Positions 13,659-21,271 of a DNA stretch of 21,271 bases are shown one piece after another. The position numbers and the translations under genes are program-made. The DNA comes from a virus. The stretch's first letter is position 1; the number at the start of each line of letters is the position of its first letter. Under the pieces are notes generated by a model that saw only the letters and a program-made list of their open reading frames with translations, did no database searches and was not told the origin of the DNA. The DNA is taken from the IMG/VR virus record IMGVR_UViG_3300024520_000561, positions 1 to 21,271 of that record. One strand, written 5' to 3'.

Positions 13659-15954
13659 TTTTACCAAGTGTATAAACATAGCTGTTGAGAAAGGCCGTAT
13701 ATCTAAAAAGGTAGGGCAGGAACTTTTAAAGGCAGAGAATACCGATGCTGTTCTAGGCTCAATGATTGACAGGCTAACCAGAACTAAGCGTGAAGCTGCT
13801 ATATCAGCCTTACGTCTGGATGCTGCATACCGAATGGTTAAAGCTCACCCTGAGTCGCAGTACCTTGGGTTAAGCTCATTGCTTGACCGTGACATGTCTA
13901 GGCAATCTAAAAGCGTAAATGTAACTAAGCGTGAGTCGTATTACATTGGCAATTACGAGGCGCAAGTGCGGGAAATGATCTCGGCACTTAAAACAAGAAA
14001 GCTAGGTTTAGTGCAAGACACGGACACACTAAAGCAGGTCATTAGAGCTATCTATGGCGAAACCGAAGGGGTATCAGCAGAGGCTAAGAAGTTTGCTGAT
14101 TCTTGGACTAGGCTTGACGATATTATGGTTGCTGACGGTAACAGGCTAGGCAAGAGCGTTACTAAGAATGAGCGATACAATGTTCCTCAGACTCACAACC
14201 GTAGAGCGGTTAAGAAGATGGGTGAAGAGAAGTGGGTTGCCTATATATGGGATAAGCTTGATAGAAGCAAGATGCTTAACGATATTGGCGAAGAACTAAC
14301 CGACGACCAACTGCTAAAGGCGCTGAAGGCTTCTCATGCAGCTATCATTTCTGACGGGTTAAGTAAGACCGCTGACTTGCAGGTGCCACTACTGGCTAAG
14401 AAGTTATCGCGCAAGGGTTCAGAAAAGCGGTTCCTCTATTTCAAAGATGCTGATAGCTGGATTGACTACCAGACCACTATGGGTAAAGGGGATATATTCT
14501 CTACGCTAACCGATAATATTCACGCTAATGCACATGACAATGCAATGCTTGAGATATTCGGCCCCAACCCTAACGAAGTGTTCCAAGCTTTACGCGCTCA
14601 AGTAATTAAAGACACTGGACTATCTGGAGTTAAGCTATCTTTTTTAGACGCTAAGTGGAATGTGATTTCTGGCAAGATAGGTGAAGGAAACCTAACCACT
14701 GCTGCGGACGGTATGCAGTCAATGCAAAACGTCCTAGTGGCAAGCTTGCTAGATGGTGCGTTCTTATCTGCTATTGCTGACGTAGGGTTATCTATATTAA
14801 CCACTACGGCTAACGGGATGTCGTCATTCAAGATGATTAAGCGGCACATGAGTATGTTAAACCCTGCTAATGAGGCGGATAGATTAACCGCTATGAGGAT
14901 AGGCTTAACTGCTGGGGCAGCTACCGATCACGCCTTATATGCAAACAGGTTTGGCAGTGTTGCGGGTAGCGGCGTTACAGCTAAAATGGCAGAAGGTGTT
15001 ATGCGCGGTACTTGGCTGTCTATATGGACAGATGCAGGGCGTAAAGCGTTTGGGATGGAGTTCTCGGCTATGTTGGCTGACAACTTTGGCAAGTCGTTTG
15101 ACGAGCTAAACAATATATTTAAAGGTGGTGTTGCTGAGTACGGCATTACCAAGCAAGACTGGGATATATTTAGAGCCGAGAAACATATTAACAATGAAGG
15201 GGTTATCTTTGCTGATTTAACACACTCAAGCGCAAAGAAGTTTCACCAGATGATGATGACTGAGACTGATTTCGCTGTGCCTATGCCTGATAACAATGTT
15301 AGAGCAATGATGACAGGCGGGTTAGGCAGGGCAACTACTGGTGGCATGGTAATGAAAGCAGCAACTACCTTTATGGGCTTCCCTCTAACAATGATGGCTA
15401 CGCATCTAAGGAAGGGCGCAGCTAAGCAAGGGCCATCAGGAAAGTTAGCATCTCTCTCTATGCTAGCTGTGACGCTTACTGTGTTCGGGGCAATATCGCA
15501 GCAAGCTAAATCAGTCACTAAAGGCGAGCATCTTAGAGATATGGACGATCCTAAATTTCTTGTGGACTCTTTGATACAGGGCGGCAGTTTAGGTATTTTC
15601 GATGTTATTCTTAAAGACGTAAACAGATATGGCGATAAACCTACCTCTGGCTTCCTTGGGCCTTTAGGGACATTGGTTGATGATACAATACAGCTAACTT
15701 TTGGTAATGCGCGACAGGTAGTTACAGGAGAGGATACGAATATCGGCGGAGAGTCCGTGGCATTTGCATCACGCTACCTGCCTAACCCTTGGCAAGGACG
15801 ACTGGTTCTTGATTCGCTGTACGACCAATTTGCGATAGCGGCTGACCCTAACGCACAGAAAAAGTTTAATAGACGTATGAGAGCGCGAGAGCGCGATGAT
15901 GGAGTTCAATATTTTAGGCGTAGAGGCCAAACAATCACAGAGGCATTAAAATGA
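13645..15954 (+). CDS. large internal virion (ejection) protein, gp16-like C-terminal part, 769 aa
   Basis: The listed start is GTG 13645, but no Shine-Dalgarno is seen and TTG 13651 is equally possible. Translation may depend on coupling to, or frameshifting from, the upstream gene. The protein begins with a helical segment (ADFTKCINIAVEKGRISKKVGQELL). It has a hydrophobic segment around residues 362-387 (NVLVASLLDGAFLSAIADVG), then a GLTAGAATDHALYANRFGSVAG motif, and further hydrophobic stretches near 575-620. This layout fits the large ejection protein that crosses the inner membrane in T7-like phages. The lysozyme/transglycosylase domain found at the start of T7 gp16 is absent here and in the neighbouring internal proteins. 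Confidence 0.75.
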   Translation: MPLADFTKCINIAVEKGRISKKVGQELLKAENTDAVLGSMIDRLTRTKREAAISALRLDAAYRMVKAHPESQYLGLSSLLDRDMSRQSKSVNVTKRESYYIGNYEAQVREMISALKTRKLGLVQDTDTLKQVIRAIYGETEGVSAEAKKFADSWTRLDDIMVADGNRLGKSVTKNERYNVPQTHNRRAVKKMGEEKWVAYIWDKLDRSKMLNDIGEELTDDQLLKALKASHAAIISDGLSKTADLQVPLLAKKLSRKGSEKRFLYFKDADSWIDYQTTMGKGDIFSTLTDNIHANAHDNAMLEIFGPNPNEVFQALRAQVIKDTGLSGVKLSFLDAKWNVISGKIGEGNLTTAADGMQSMQNVLVASLLDGAFLSAIADVGLSILTTTANGMSSFKMIKRHMSMLNPANEADRLTAMRIGLTAGAATDHALYANRFGSVAGSGVTAKMAEGVMRGTWLSIWTDAGRKAFGMEFSAMLADNFGKSFDELNNIFKGGVAEYGITKQDWDIFRAEKHINNEGVIFADLTHSSAKKFHQMMMTETDFAVPMPDNNVRAMMTGGLGRATTGGMVMKAATTFMGFPLTMMATHLRKGAAKQGPSGKLASLSMLAVTLTVFGAISQQAKSVTKGEHLRDMDDPKFLVDSLIQGGSLGIFDVILKDVNRYGDKPTSGFLGPLGTLVDDTIQLTFGNARQVVTGEDTNIGGESVAFASRYLPNPWQGRLVLDSLYDQFAIAADPNAQKKFNRRMRARERDDGVQYFRRRGQTITEALK

Positions 15955-18900
15955 CAATCACAGTAAACGCAGCACGAAATGAATACACAGCTACAGCAGG
16001 GCAAACCCTGTTCAGCTATACGTTTAAGATATACGAGGACACTGATCTTAATGTGTATGTCACTCCTGCTGGTCAAGTAGCCGATGATGCTACTGACGTT
16101 ATTACAGCCTTTACGGTAACTGGAGAAGGTGTTGCTGCTGGCGGCACGATTACACTGACAGTACCGGCTAGTGTTGGCGACTTAGTAACCATTGTGTCTG
16201 ACATTCCTACTGACCGTACAACTGATTATCAGGTGAGTGGTGATTATGTTCCGCTTACTGTTAATAATGACTTTGACCGTACTGTATCACTGGTTAAACA
16301 GGTTCTAGGTGAACAGCAGCGTACATTGCAGTTTCAGCAATCAGAGCAAGGCGGTGTTGGCTTAACTATGCCTACTCCCGTTGCGGCTAACTATATTCGC
16401 TGGAAAGCTGATCTTTCAGGCTTTGAGAATATCGCTTCTACTGCCGGTACTGCTGCCGAAGTTAAAACCTTATATGAGTCTAATGCTGATACTAATGAGT
16501 TCAACGATGCTGAGAAAACTAAGCTCGGCACAGTAGATACTAACGCTGCTGACGATCAGACAGGCGCTGAGATTAAGGCTGCCTATGAAGGCGAAGCTGA
16601 TACTAATGCTTTTACAGATGCGGAGCAGACACTAGTTGGCACAGCTTCTCAAGCGGCAGATACTAATAAGCGTGACGCCTCCACTGGTGTTTTAACTGGC
16701 GGAGTTATGTCTACTGGTGCTGGTGCAACCGAGTTCTCTATCTCGGATGGTACAGGCCAAGTGGTTAGCTCTACTGGGGTTATTACGGACGTTAGCTGGA
16801 CCGGCAAAAGCAACATCACGCCTACGAACATAGCTGCGCAGAACATTACGTTTATCAGTATTAATTCGTCAGGGGTGGTGGTTGAATCCTCGGCTCGTTG
16901 GACTAATGCTCAGTCGAGAGCTGAAATAATTATCGGGGTTGCGGTTCACGTTGATAGAGTTAATGTCGATGCGGTTAACAATGAGCAGCACTACGCTCTA
17001 CAAGCCACAAGCCAGTTAGCCGACTTATACGAGGGCTTAGGCTTCTTTAATATCAGTGGCAACTTGTTCTCTGCTAACGGGGCCAACTTAAACATTAATA
17101 AATCCGCTGGTGTTATGGCCGCGCATGGCGCTAACTACGCTAACGATGCTGACAGTCCTAGCGCAATAGCCTTAGCTTCACTCACGGGGCTTTCCTTTCA
17201 GTATAGATATTCGGACGGCACCAACGGCACAACAGGCATTGCCTTCGACCCTAACAATTTAGATGATGGGGCTGGTGGGTTAACTGCACTATCGAACAAC
17301 AAGTGGTCTGTGCAACGAGTGTACTCTTTCACTTCTAATAACGTGAAGATACAGCGAGGGGTTGAATCATTCGGCACCTTAGATAAAGCGGTTGCTGGGC
17401 TATCCAGCGAGGCTTATGTAACTGAGCCATCTATTCTAGCTAATGGGCTGCTTCGTGGCTTTATTATCTGTAAGAAAGGGGCCACTGATTTAAGCAATAC
17501 TGCTACAACTTCTTTCTTGCAAGCATCCAAGTTCCAAGATATTGCGGTTGGCGGGGCAGGTGGCGTTGCTAGTGATATGCAATCAACCTATGAAAACTCT
17601 ACCCCTAACCCTGAGATATTAACGGATGATACTGGGGGTGCAGTAACGTATCGCCGAGGGACAACAGGTGGCGACACTGACGATGTGGTAGAAGTGCAAA
17701 ACAATGCTGGCACTAAAACATTCGCCGTAACTGGTGCTGGTGCGATAACGACTCTCAGCACAGTAGATGGCCGTGATGTAGCTACGGACGGCACTAAGCT
17801 GGACACCGTTGAAACTTCTGCCGATGTTACCGATGAAGCTAATGTCACCACTGCCTTAGATGGTGCCACTCTAACGGCTGTTACTGTTGCTACTGGTGAT
17901 AAAGTATTAGTCCAAGATGCTGACGACTTAGACAACCTTAAAACGGTTACTGCTCAATCTATTGCTGACCTTGGCACTGGCGGCACTGACGCAGCTATCC
18001 GCGCACAGGTTGAAGCTACGGCTAACACTGCTGGCTCTGATAACGTGGCGCTAGGTGATGCGGCTTTTGGCTCAAACAGTAGCGGAGTCAGAAACGTAGG
18101 GCTTGGCGATAACGCGCTTGCAGGCAGTCTCTCGGCAAACGGCAACGTGGGTGTAGGGTCGTTCGCGGGAGCTACCATAACGACTGCCTTTGGCCTAACG
18201 GCTGTAGGTGAAAAGGCATTGCAGACCAGTAACGCTAACGGAACGGCCGTGGGCTGGTACGCAGCGCAATCAAGCACTGTAACCATCAACGCATTCGGGT
18301 ATCAGGCTTTGCGTGACCATACGTCAGGTGTGAATTGTGCAGCCTTCGGCAATGACAGCTTAAGGGTCAACACCATTGGGGCAAGAAATAGCGGCTTCGG
18401 GTCCGGCAGTTTACGCTATCTCGTGGGCGCATATCACGATAATACTGGCCTCGGCAATGACGCTCTTAAGTACACAACCGCAGCGGCTAACCTAACCTCA
18501 TACACAAACTGTACAGGCGTAGGGCATGACACAAGAGTAAGTGGCGACAACCAGGTACAGATAGGCGACTCAGCAACCACGACTTACGCTTATGGTGCCG
18601 TGCAAGATCGTTCTGACATGCGAGACAAGGCTGACATTGCTGATACAGTTTTAGGCTTAGATTTCATAAACGCTGTGCGCCCAGTGGATTTCCGTTGGGA
18701 CTACCGCGACGACTATTTTGATGAAGTTACAACTACTGAAAATCAGTTAATGGTAGAGGCGGTTGATGCTGTTCTTGACGATGAAGGCGAAGTGATAGAA
18801 CCAGCTCGCCCCGCAGTATACGAAGACGTTGAAGTATCAAGCCTAGTCGCTGTCACCAAAGACGGCAGCCGTAAGCGTAACCGTAAGCATCATGGCGTTA

Positions 18901-19118
18901 TCGCCCAAGAAATTCAGCAGTTGATCGCTGACACTGGTGTTGATTTCGCTGGCTTTAAAGATGCTGGGTACGATGGCAATGGTGAGGACGTTCTAAGTAT
19001 TGGTTACACTGAGTTTGTTGCTCCTTTGATTAAAGCAGTACAGGAACTATCCGCGAAAAATGATACACTGACCGCCCTATTAATCAGCAAGGGTGTGATA
19101 GATGCAGATGAAATATAA
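15951..19118 (+). CDS. tail fibre with T7-type N-terminus and C-terminal S74 chaperone domain
   Basis: This is a 1055-residue receptor-binding fibre. Residues 1-155 (TVNAARNEYTATAGQTLFSYTFKIYEDTDLNVYV onward) match the T7 gp17-like domain that anchors the fibre to the tail. Residues 170-206 and 207-243 are two copies of a 37-residue repeat (x-YExxADTNxFxDAE). A beta-rich domain covers about 245-530 and a coiled-coil-like linker 590-680. Residues 697-860 carry YadA-head-like repeats (NVALGDAAFG, GVGSFAG, AVGEKAL, AFGYQAL, GFGSGSL, GLGNDALK). The last 168 residues are a peptidase S74 intramolecular chaperone with the SDMRDK motif (Ser888, Lys893), so self-cleavage before Ser888 after trimerisation is expected. 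AGAGG lies before the ATG, which overlaps the previous stop (ATGA). Confidence 0.92.
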   Translation: MTITVNAARNEYTATAGQTLFSYTFKIYEDTDLNVYVTPAGQVADDATDVITAFTVTGEGVAAGGTITLTVPASVGDLVTIVSDIPTDRTTDYQVSGDYVPLTVNNDFDRTVSLVKQVLGEQQRTLQFQQSEQGGVGLTMPTPVAANYIRWKADLSGFENIASTAGTAAEVKTLYESNADTNEFNDAEKTKLGTVDTNAADDQTGAEIKAAYEGEADTNAFTDAEQTLVGTASQAADTNKRDASTGVLTGGVMSTGAGATEFSISDGTGQVVSSTGVITDVSWTGKSNITPTNIAAQNITFISINSSGVVVESSARWTNAQSRAEIIIGVAVHVDRVNVDAVNNEQHYALQATSQLADLYEGLGFFNISGNLFSANGANLNINKSAGVMAAHGANYANDADSPSAIALASLTGLSFQYRYSDGTNGTTGIAFDPNNLDDGAGGLTALSNNKWSVQRVYSFTSNNVKIQRGVESFGTLDKAVAGLSSEAYVTEPSILANGLLRGFIICKKGATDLSNTATTSFLQASKFQDIAVGGAGGVASDMQSTYENSTPNPEILTDDTGGAVTYRRGTTGGDTDDVVEVQNNAGTKTFAVTGAGAITTLSTVDGRDVATDGTKLDTVETSADVTDEANVTTALDGATLTAVTVATGDKVLVQDADDLDNLKTVTAQSIADLGTGGTDAAIRAQVEATANTAGSDNVALGDAAFGSNSSGVRNVGLGDNALAGSLSANGNVGVGSFAGATITTAFGLTAVGEKALQTSNANGTAVGWYAAQSSTVTINAFGYQALRDHTSGVNCAAFGNDSLRVNTIGARNSGFGSGSLRYLVGAYHDNTGLGNDALKYTTAAANLTSYTNCTGVGHDTRVSGDNQVQIGDSATTTYAYGAVQDRSDMRDKADIADTVLGLDFINAVRPVDFRWDYRDDYFDEVTTTENQLMVEAVDAVLDDEGEVIEPARPAVYEDVEVSSLVAVTKDGSRKRNRKHHGVIAQEIQQLIADTGVDFAGFKDAGYDGNGEDVLSIGYTEFVAPLIKAVQELSAKNDTLTALLISKGVIDADEI

Positions 19119-19230
19119 CGAAGAAGATAGGTACTATATAGCTGGTGTAGTCATGGTTGTGGGTTATCTCGCAACTATGGCTGTGATGATCTCAGGCTCC
19201 ATTGCCTATGTACAGGTGTCGCTATTATGA
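19108..19230 (+). CDS. 40-residue single-span membrane protein
   Basis: A short ORF fills the apparent gap between the fibre and the next gene. It starts at ATG 19108 (11 nt before the fibre stop ends) and ends in a TGA overlapping the next ATG at 19227 (ATGA). The product has a charged N-terminus (MKYNEEDRYY) followed by about 24 hydrophobic residues (AGVVMVVGYLATMAVMISGS onward) and a short tail. This is a clean single transmembrane segment. No strong Shine-Dalgarno is visible, so coupling to the fibre stop is likely. Its position at the head of the membrane/lysis block suggests a lysis-accessory or holin-like role, which is inference only. Confidence 0.65.
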   Translation: MKYNEEDRYYIAGVVMVVGYLATMAVMISGSIAYVQVSLL

Positions 19231-19868
19231 TTGATTTTATTATGTCAGTGCTCGACTGGGGACTAACCTTTCTACTATGGGCGTTAGGTTTCTTCACGCT
19301 GTCGGGGGTTGTCGTAGCTGTCGGGATGCTGTTTAAGAAAGATTTAGGTGTTCGGACGTTTTCTACCGGCGAAACGGTTGCTAACTATGAGCTACCAGAT
19401 TGGTTGTACTGGTGGCAGAACCTAGAAGATAACCTTACTGGTGATAAGCGTGGCGACTACTGGAACGCAGAGAGGTTTCGTCCGTCAATCTTCACTCAGG
19501 CTGTATGGACAAGCCCGACACTGAAAATGTGGTGGTGGTCTGCTATACGCAACCCTGCCAACAATCTAAAGCGTATTGTTATTGGTGTTGATGTTCGAGA
19601 GTTTACGTTCCACAAGCTTTGTGGCGACGACTCAGTGCGTGACGATACGAATAGTGAAGGCTTCCATATCTTATATGCTAGACCAAAAGACGGATGGTTC
19701 ATTAGGCCTTTGTTCTATTTGGTTAAGGGGTACGGCAATGGTCGCGGCGTGGTGCTCCAATTCGGTTGGAAGATTAAGCTTAAATATAACACTGTTACCT
19801 ACTCACAAGAGATTGATAACTTTAAAGGTGTCACTGTAGAGATGAACCCATACAAGGATTTAACGTGA
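19227..19868 (+). CDS. membrane-anchored phage protein, 213 aa, unknown role
   Basis: The N-terminal 35 residues are a hydrophobic anchor (VLDWGLTFLLWALGFFTLSGVVVAVGMLF). A Trp/Tyr-rich soluble domain follows, with DWLYWWQNLEDNLTGDKRGDYWNAERF (residues about 58-84), KMWWWSAIRNPANNLKRI (100-117) and a beta-rich end. The W-x-N-x-ED and RNPANN motifs recall an uncharacterised family in podoviral late regions (possibly DUF7338), which I cannot confirm. Small phage membrane proteins here sit beside lysis genes, but no enzymatic residues are evident. CAGGTG precedes the ATG, and the 3' end overlaps the endolysin start by 4 nt (GTGA). Confidence 0.8.
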   Translation: MIDFIMSVLDWGLTFLLWALGFFTLSGVVVAVGMLFKKDLGVRTFSTGETVANYELPDWLYWWQNLEDNLTGDKRGDYWNAERFRPSIFTQAVWTSPTLKMWWWSAIRNPANNLKRIVIGVDVREFTFHKLCGDDSVRDDTNSEGFHILYARPKDGWFIRPLFYLVKGYGNGRGVVLQFGWKIKLKYNTVTYSQEIDNFKGVTVEMNPYKDLT

Positions 19869-20311
19869 TTATGCAATTTATGCCATCCAGTTTCGCACAC
19901 ATTAGATCAGACAGCATGGGCAGCGGCCACTACCTAGCAAGCCGTGGGCGCAGAAAGCACAGGGGCGTAGACTTCGACGTTAACAAAGACACTGAGATTT
20001 TAGCGGTTGCTGCTGGTATTGTTACCAAGCTGGGCTATCCGTACAGCCCCGGCGACCTGAAAAAAGGCCATCTTAGGTATGTTGAAGTTACAACTCACGA
20101 CTTGCACCGGACTCGCTATTTCTATTGTAAGCCTGTTTGTGCAATAGGTGACGAGATATTAAAGCGCACTCCTATCGGCCTACAGCAGGACTTACAGGCT
20201 GTGTACGGTACCAATATGGATAACCACTTACACTTTGAAGTCATTGACAGGCTAGACACTGTGCTTGACCCTATTGCGTACCTTAAAACACAAGAGAAGG
20301 GTAACAAATGA
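19865..20311 (+). CDS. M23-family metallopeptidase, endolysin candidate
   Basis: This 148-residue protein has the zinc-binding set of LytM/lysostaphin-type M23 peptidases: H32-x-x-x-D36 in KHRGVDFDV, then H121-x-H123 in NMDNHLHFEV, with HDLHRT (H78/H81) between. Such enzymes cut peptide cross-links in peptidoglycan. Standing between a membrane protein and two holins, it is most likely the lysis enzyme, although virion M23 peptidases for entry also exist. No signal peptide is seen, so export would rely on the holin. The start is GTG 19865 because AAGGA lies 6 nt upstream; ATG 19871 is 12 nt away. The short length leaves room for the catalytic domain only. Confidence 0.9.
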   Translation: MIMQFMPSSFAHIRSDSMGSGHYLASRGRRKHRGVDFDVNKDTEILAVAAGIVTKLGYPYSPGDLKKGHLRYVEVTTHDLHRTRYFYCKPVCAIGDEILKRTPIGLQQDLQAVYGTNMDNHLHFEVIDRLDTVLDPIAYLKTQEKGNK

Positions 20312-20811
20312 GCGACTGGAAGAACGTGCTAGGCAGTATTGCACCTACTCTAGCTACGGCTTTAGGTGGGCCCATGGCTGGGACTGCTGTTAAGTTCTTA
20401 GCTGGTCACTTCCTTAATGACGAGGATGCAAGTGTTGCTGACATTGAAGCGGCTATTGTGTGCTCAACACCGGAAGACCTAGCAGAGCTGAAACGCATCG
20501 ACGCCAACTTTAAGATTGAGATGAAGAAGCTAGGCGTTGATGTGTACCGTATTGAAGTTGGTGACCGCCAAGGCGCTAGAAATATGGCAGCAGTGAATAT
20601 GATGCCGCAGATTATCCTAAGTATTATCTTCGTTGGCGGGTACTTTGGTTTAGTTTATATGCTGTTTGCAGGTCACGTTGTTATTGACGAGTCTATAAGG
20701 GATATGTCGAATATACTGCTGGGTGTACTCACCGCTAACATTCCAGGTATAATGCAGTTCTGGTTCGGTTCGAGCCACGGCAGTAAGCATAAAAATCTAA
20801 CCACAAGTTAG
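20308..20811 (+). CDS. holin of the three-TM GTA-holin type
   Basis: This 167-residue protein has a hydrophobic N-terminal region (LGSIAPTLATALGGPMAGTAVKFLAG), a charged middle containing VGDRQGARNMAAVNMMPQ, and two clear membrane spans (IILSIIFVGGYFGLVYMLFAG and NILLGVLTANIPGIMQFWFG) ending in FGSSHGSKHKN. The DR-x-x-AR motif before the second span and the WFGSS-x-GS-x-K end are the pattern of the 3TM holin family named for gene transfer agent release. It would form inner-membrane lesions letting the endolysin reach the cell wall. AGAAGGG precedes the ATG, which overlaps the endolysin stop (ATGA), so the pair is translationally coupled. Confidence 0.85.
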   Translation: MSDWKNVLGSIAPTLATALGGPMAGTAVKFLAGHFLNDEDASVADIEAAIVCSTPEDLAELKRIDANFKIEMKKLGVDVYRIEVGDRQGARNMAAVNMMPQIILSIIFVGGYFGLVYMLFAGHVVIDESIRDMSNILLGVLTANIPGIMQFWFGSSHGSKHKNLTTS

Positions 20812-20824
20812 CGCAAGTGGCGCT
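20810..20824 (+). other. hairpin between the two holin genes
   Basis: AGCGC (20810-20814), loop AAGTG, GCGCT (20820-20824), without a following T tract. The 54-nt gap also holds the purine-rich AGAGAGAGA Shine-Dalgarno-like stretch of the next gene. It could separate translation of the two holins, but not as a strong terminator. Confidence 0.35.
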
Positions 20825-20865
20825 GAAATCAACACTAACCTATACTGACAGAGAGAGATAAAGCT

Positions 20866-21162
20866 ATGCCCGACAATCCGAGTAACTGGGTAAACGCTTT
20901 ACCACCATGGTTAGGAGGTGCGCTTATGGCCTTTTTTATGGCTGTAGTCAGAGTGATTTATGACAAAGAAGAAACAAGTGCTGTGCGTATATTGATGGAG
21001 GCGTTCATTTGCGGTTCGCTTACTGTGTCTGCTGGCTCTGCTTTCGCGGCAATGGGTTATGGACAGAATTGGTATCTGTTCTGCGGGGGTATGATCGGTA
21101 TGCTAGGGTCCCAAACTCTACGCGCTTTTGCTAAGAAGTTTATAAACAAAAAAATCCCCTAA
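20866..21162 (+). CDS. lambda S-like class I holin, 98 aa
   Basis: This 98-residue protein has three predicted membrane spans (residues about 10-32, 42-66, 69-88) and a basic tail (AKKFINKKIP). The motifs VRVIYDKEETSAVRILMEAFICG and FCGGMIGMLGSQTLRAFAKKF match the lambda-type phage holin family (PF05106-like: x-R-x-x-x-EA-x-x-CG, GG-x-IG-x-x-G). It is the second holin-type protein in this block, so one of the two may be an antiholin or the pair may act in different timing roles. Only one N-terminal Met is present, so there is no lambda-style dual start. Its last codons lie inside a terminator that faces left. Confidence 0.88.
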   Translation: MPDNPSNWVNALPPWLGGALMAFFMAVVRVIYDKEETSAVRILMEAFICGSLTVSAGSAFAAMGYGQNWYLFCGGMIGMLGSQTLRAFAKKFINKKIP

Positions 21163-21172
21163 CTAGTAGGGG
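21148..21172 (-). terminator. leftward rho-independent terminator overlapping the last holin
   Basis: Read on the minus strand, CCCCTA (21172-21167), loop CTAGT and TAGGGG (21161-21156) are followed by ATTTTTTTG. On the plus strand the T tract is missing after the stem, so it works for leftward transcription. It implies leftward genes beyond the right edge converging on the late operon. Confidence 0.85.
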
Positions 21173-21271
21173 CAAAGAGCGCTTTCACGCTAGGGAATCT
21201 CAAGTACCTATCGTACTACACTAACCATGCTATAGGAACAGCCTTTATTGGTGCTGGCTTAACAGGCGGTT
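21163..21271. other. 109-nt right-end region without a complete gene
   Basis: No start codon with a ribosome site is visible on the plus strand. The frame of the preceding holin stays open after its TAA to the window end. On the minus strand short frames are closed by stops. A CTATAGG sequence lies at 21230-21236. This is probably the edge of the converging leftward region. Confidence 0.4.

Noticed and set aside
20841-20846. TATACT before the second holin as a -10 element
   Set aside because: No -35-like hexamer at 16-18 bp upstream; the gap is only 54 nt and the gene is likely read from the upstream transcript.
1-21271. CRISPR arrays, insertion sequences, integrase or attachment sites
   Set aside because: No regular repeats with spacers, no transposase or recombinase ORF and no tRNA-like target were seen.

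Overview
The window reads as the late (virion assembly and lysis) module of a lytic short-tailed phage with T7-type virion architecture. The evidence is the ordered set TerL, T7-like head-tail connector, scaffold, major capsid protein, tail tubular A-like and nozzle proteins, three or four internal/ejection proteins, a tail fibre with a T7-gp17-like N-terminus, and lysis genes. GC content is moderate, genes overlap by ATGA/TAATG junctions, and Shine-Dalgarno sites are standard, so a Gram-negative (probably gammaproteobacterial) host is likely. Nothing in the window fixes the host. No RNA polymerase, replication gene, integrase, tRNA, insertion sequence or CRISPR array is seen here.

Layout. 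Positions 1-242 hold two small leftward genes (the second cut by the window edge). Positions 243-653 are a non-coding divergent region. From 654 to 5292 come a 52-residue ORF, TerL, a possible permuted papain-like protein, a small protein, the portal, a small Bbp19-like protein and the scaffold, ending in a strong intrinsic terminator. Positions 5335-5683 are a 350-nt control region with a near-consensus sigma-70 promoter and a folded leader. From 5684 to 19118 come capsid, head and tail genes, internal virion proteins and the fibre. From 19108 to 21162 there is a membrane/lysis block: a 40-residue membrane peptide, a 213-residue membrane-anchored protein, an M23 endolysin, a 3TM holin and a lambda-S-like holin. 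The rightward unit meets an intrinsic terminator facing left (21148-21172), which implies leftward genes beyond the right edge as well.

How it works together: the portal, scaffold and capsid proteins build the procapsid, TerL packages DNA, the tubular/nozzle proteins and fibre form the short tail, the internal proteins are presumably ejected to extend the DNA channel, and holins plus the M23 peptidase lyse the cell.

The most striking observation is regulatory. A composite element (TTGACTA, 8 bp, TTGACTA, 1 bp, GCAA) occurs exactly twice. One copy faces left upstream of the leftward genes (350-376) and one faces right immediately upstream of the capsid promoter (5490-5516). Each lies 25-27 bp upstream of a -10-like hexamer. 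This suggests one phage or host regulator controls both transcription units.
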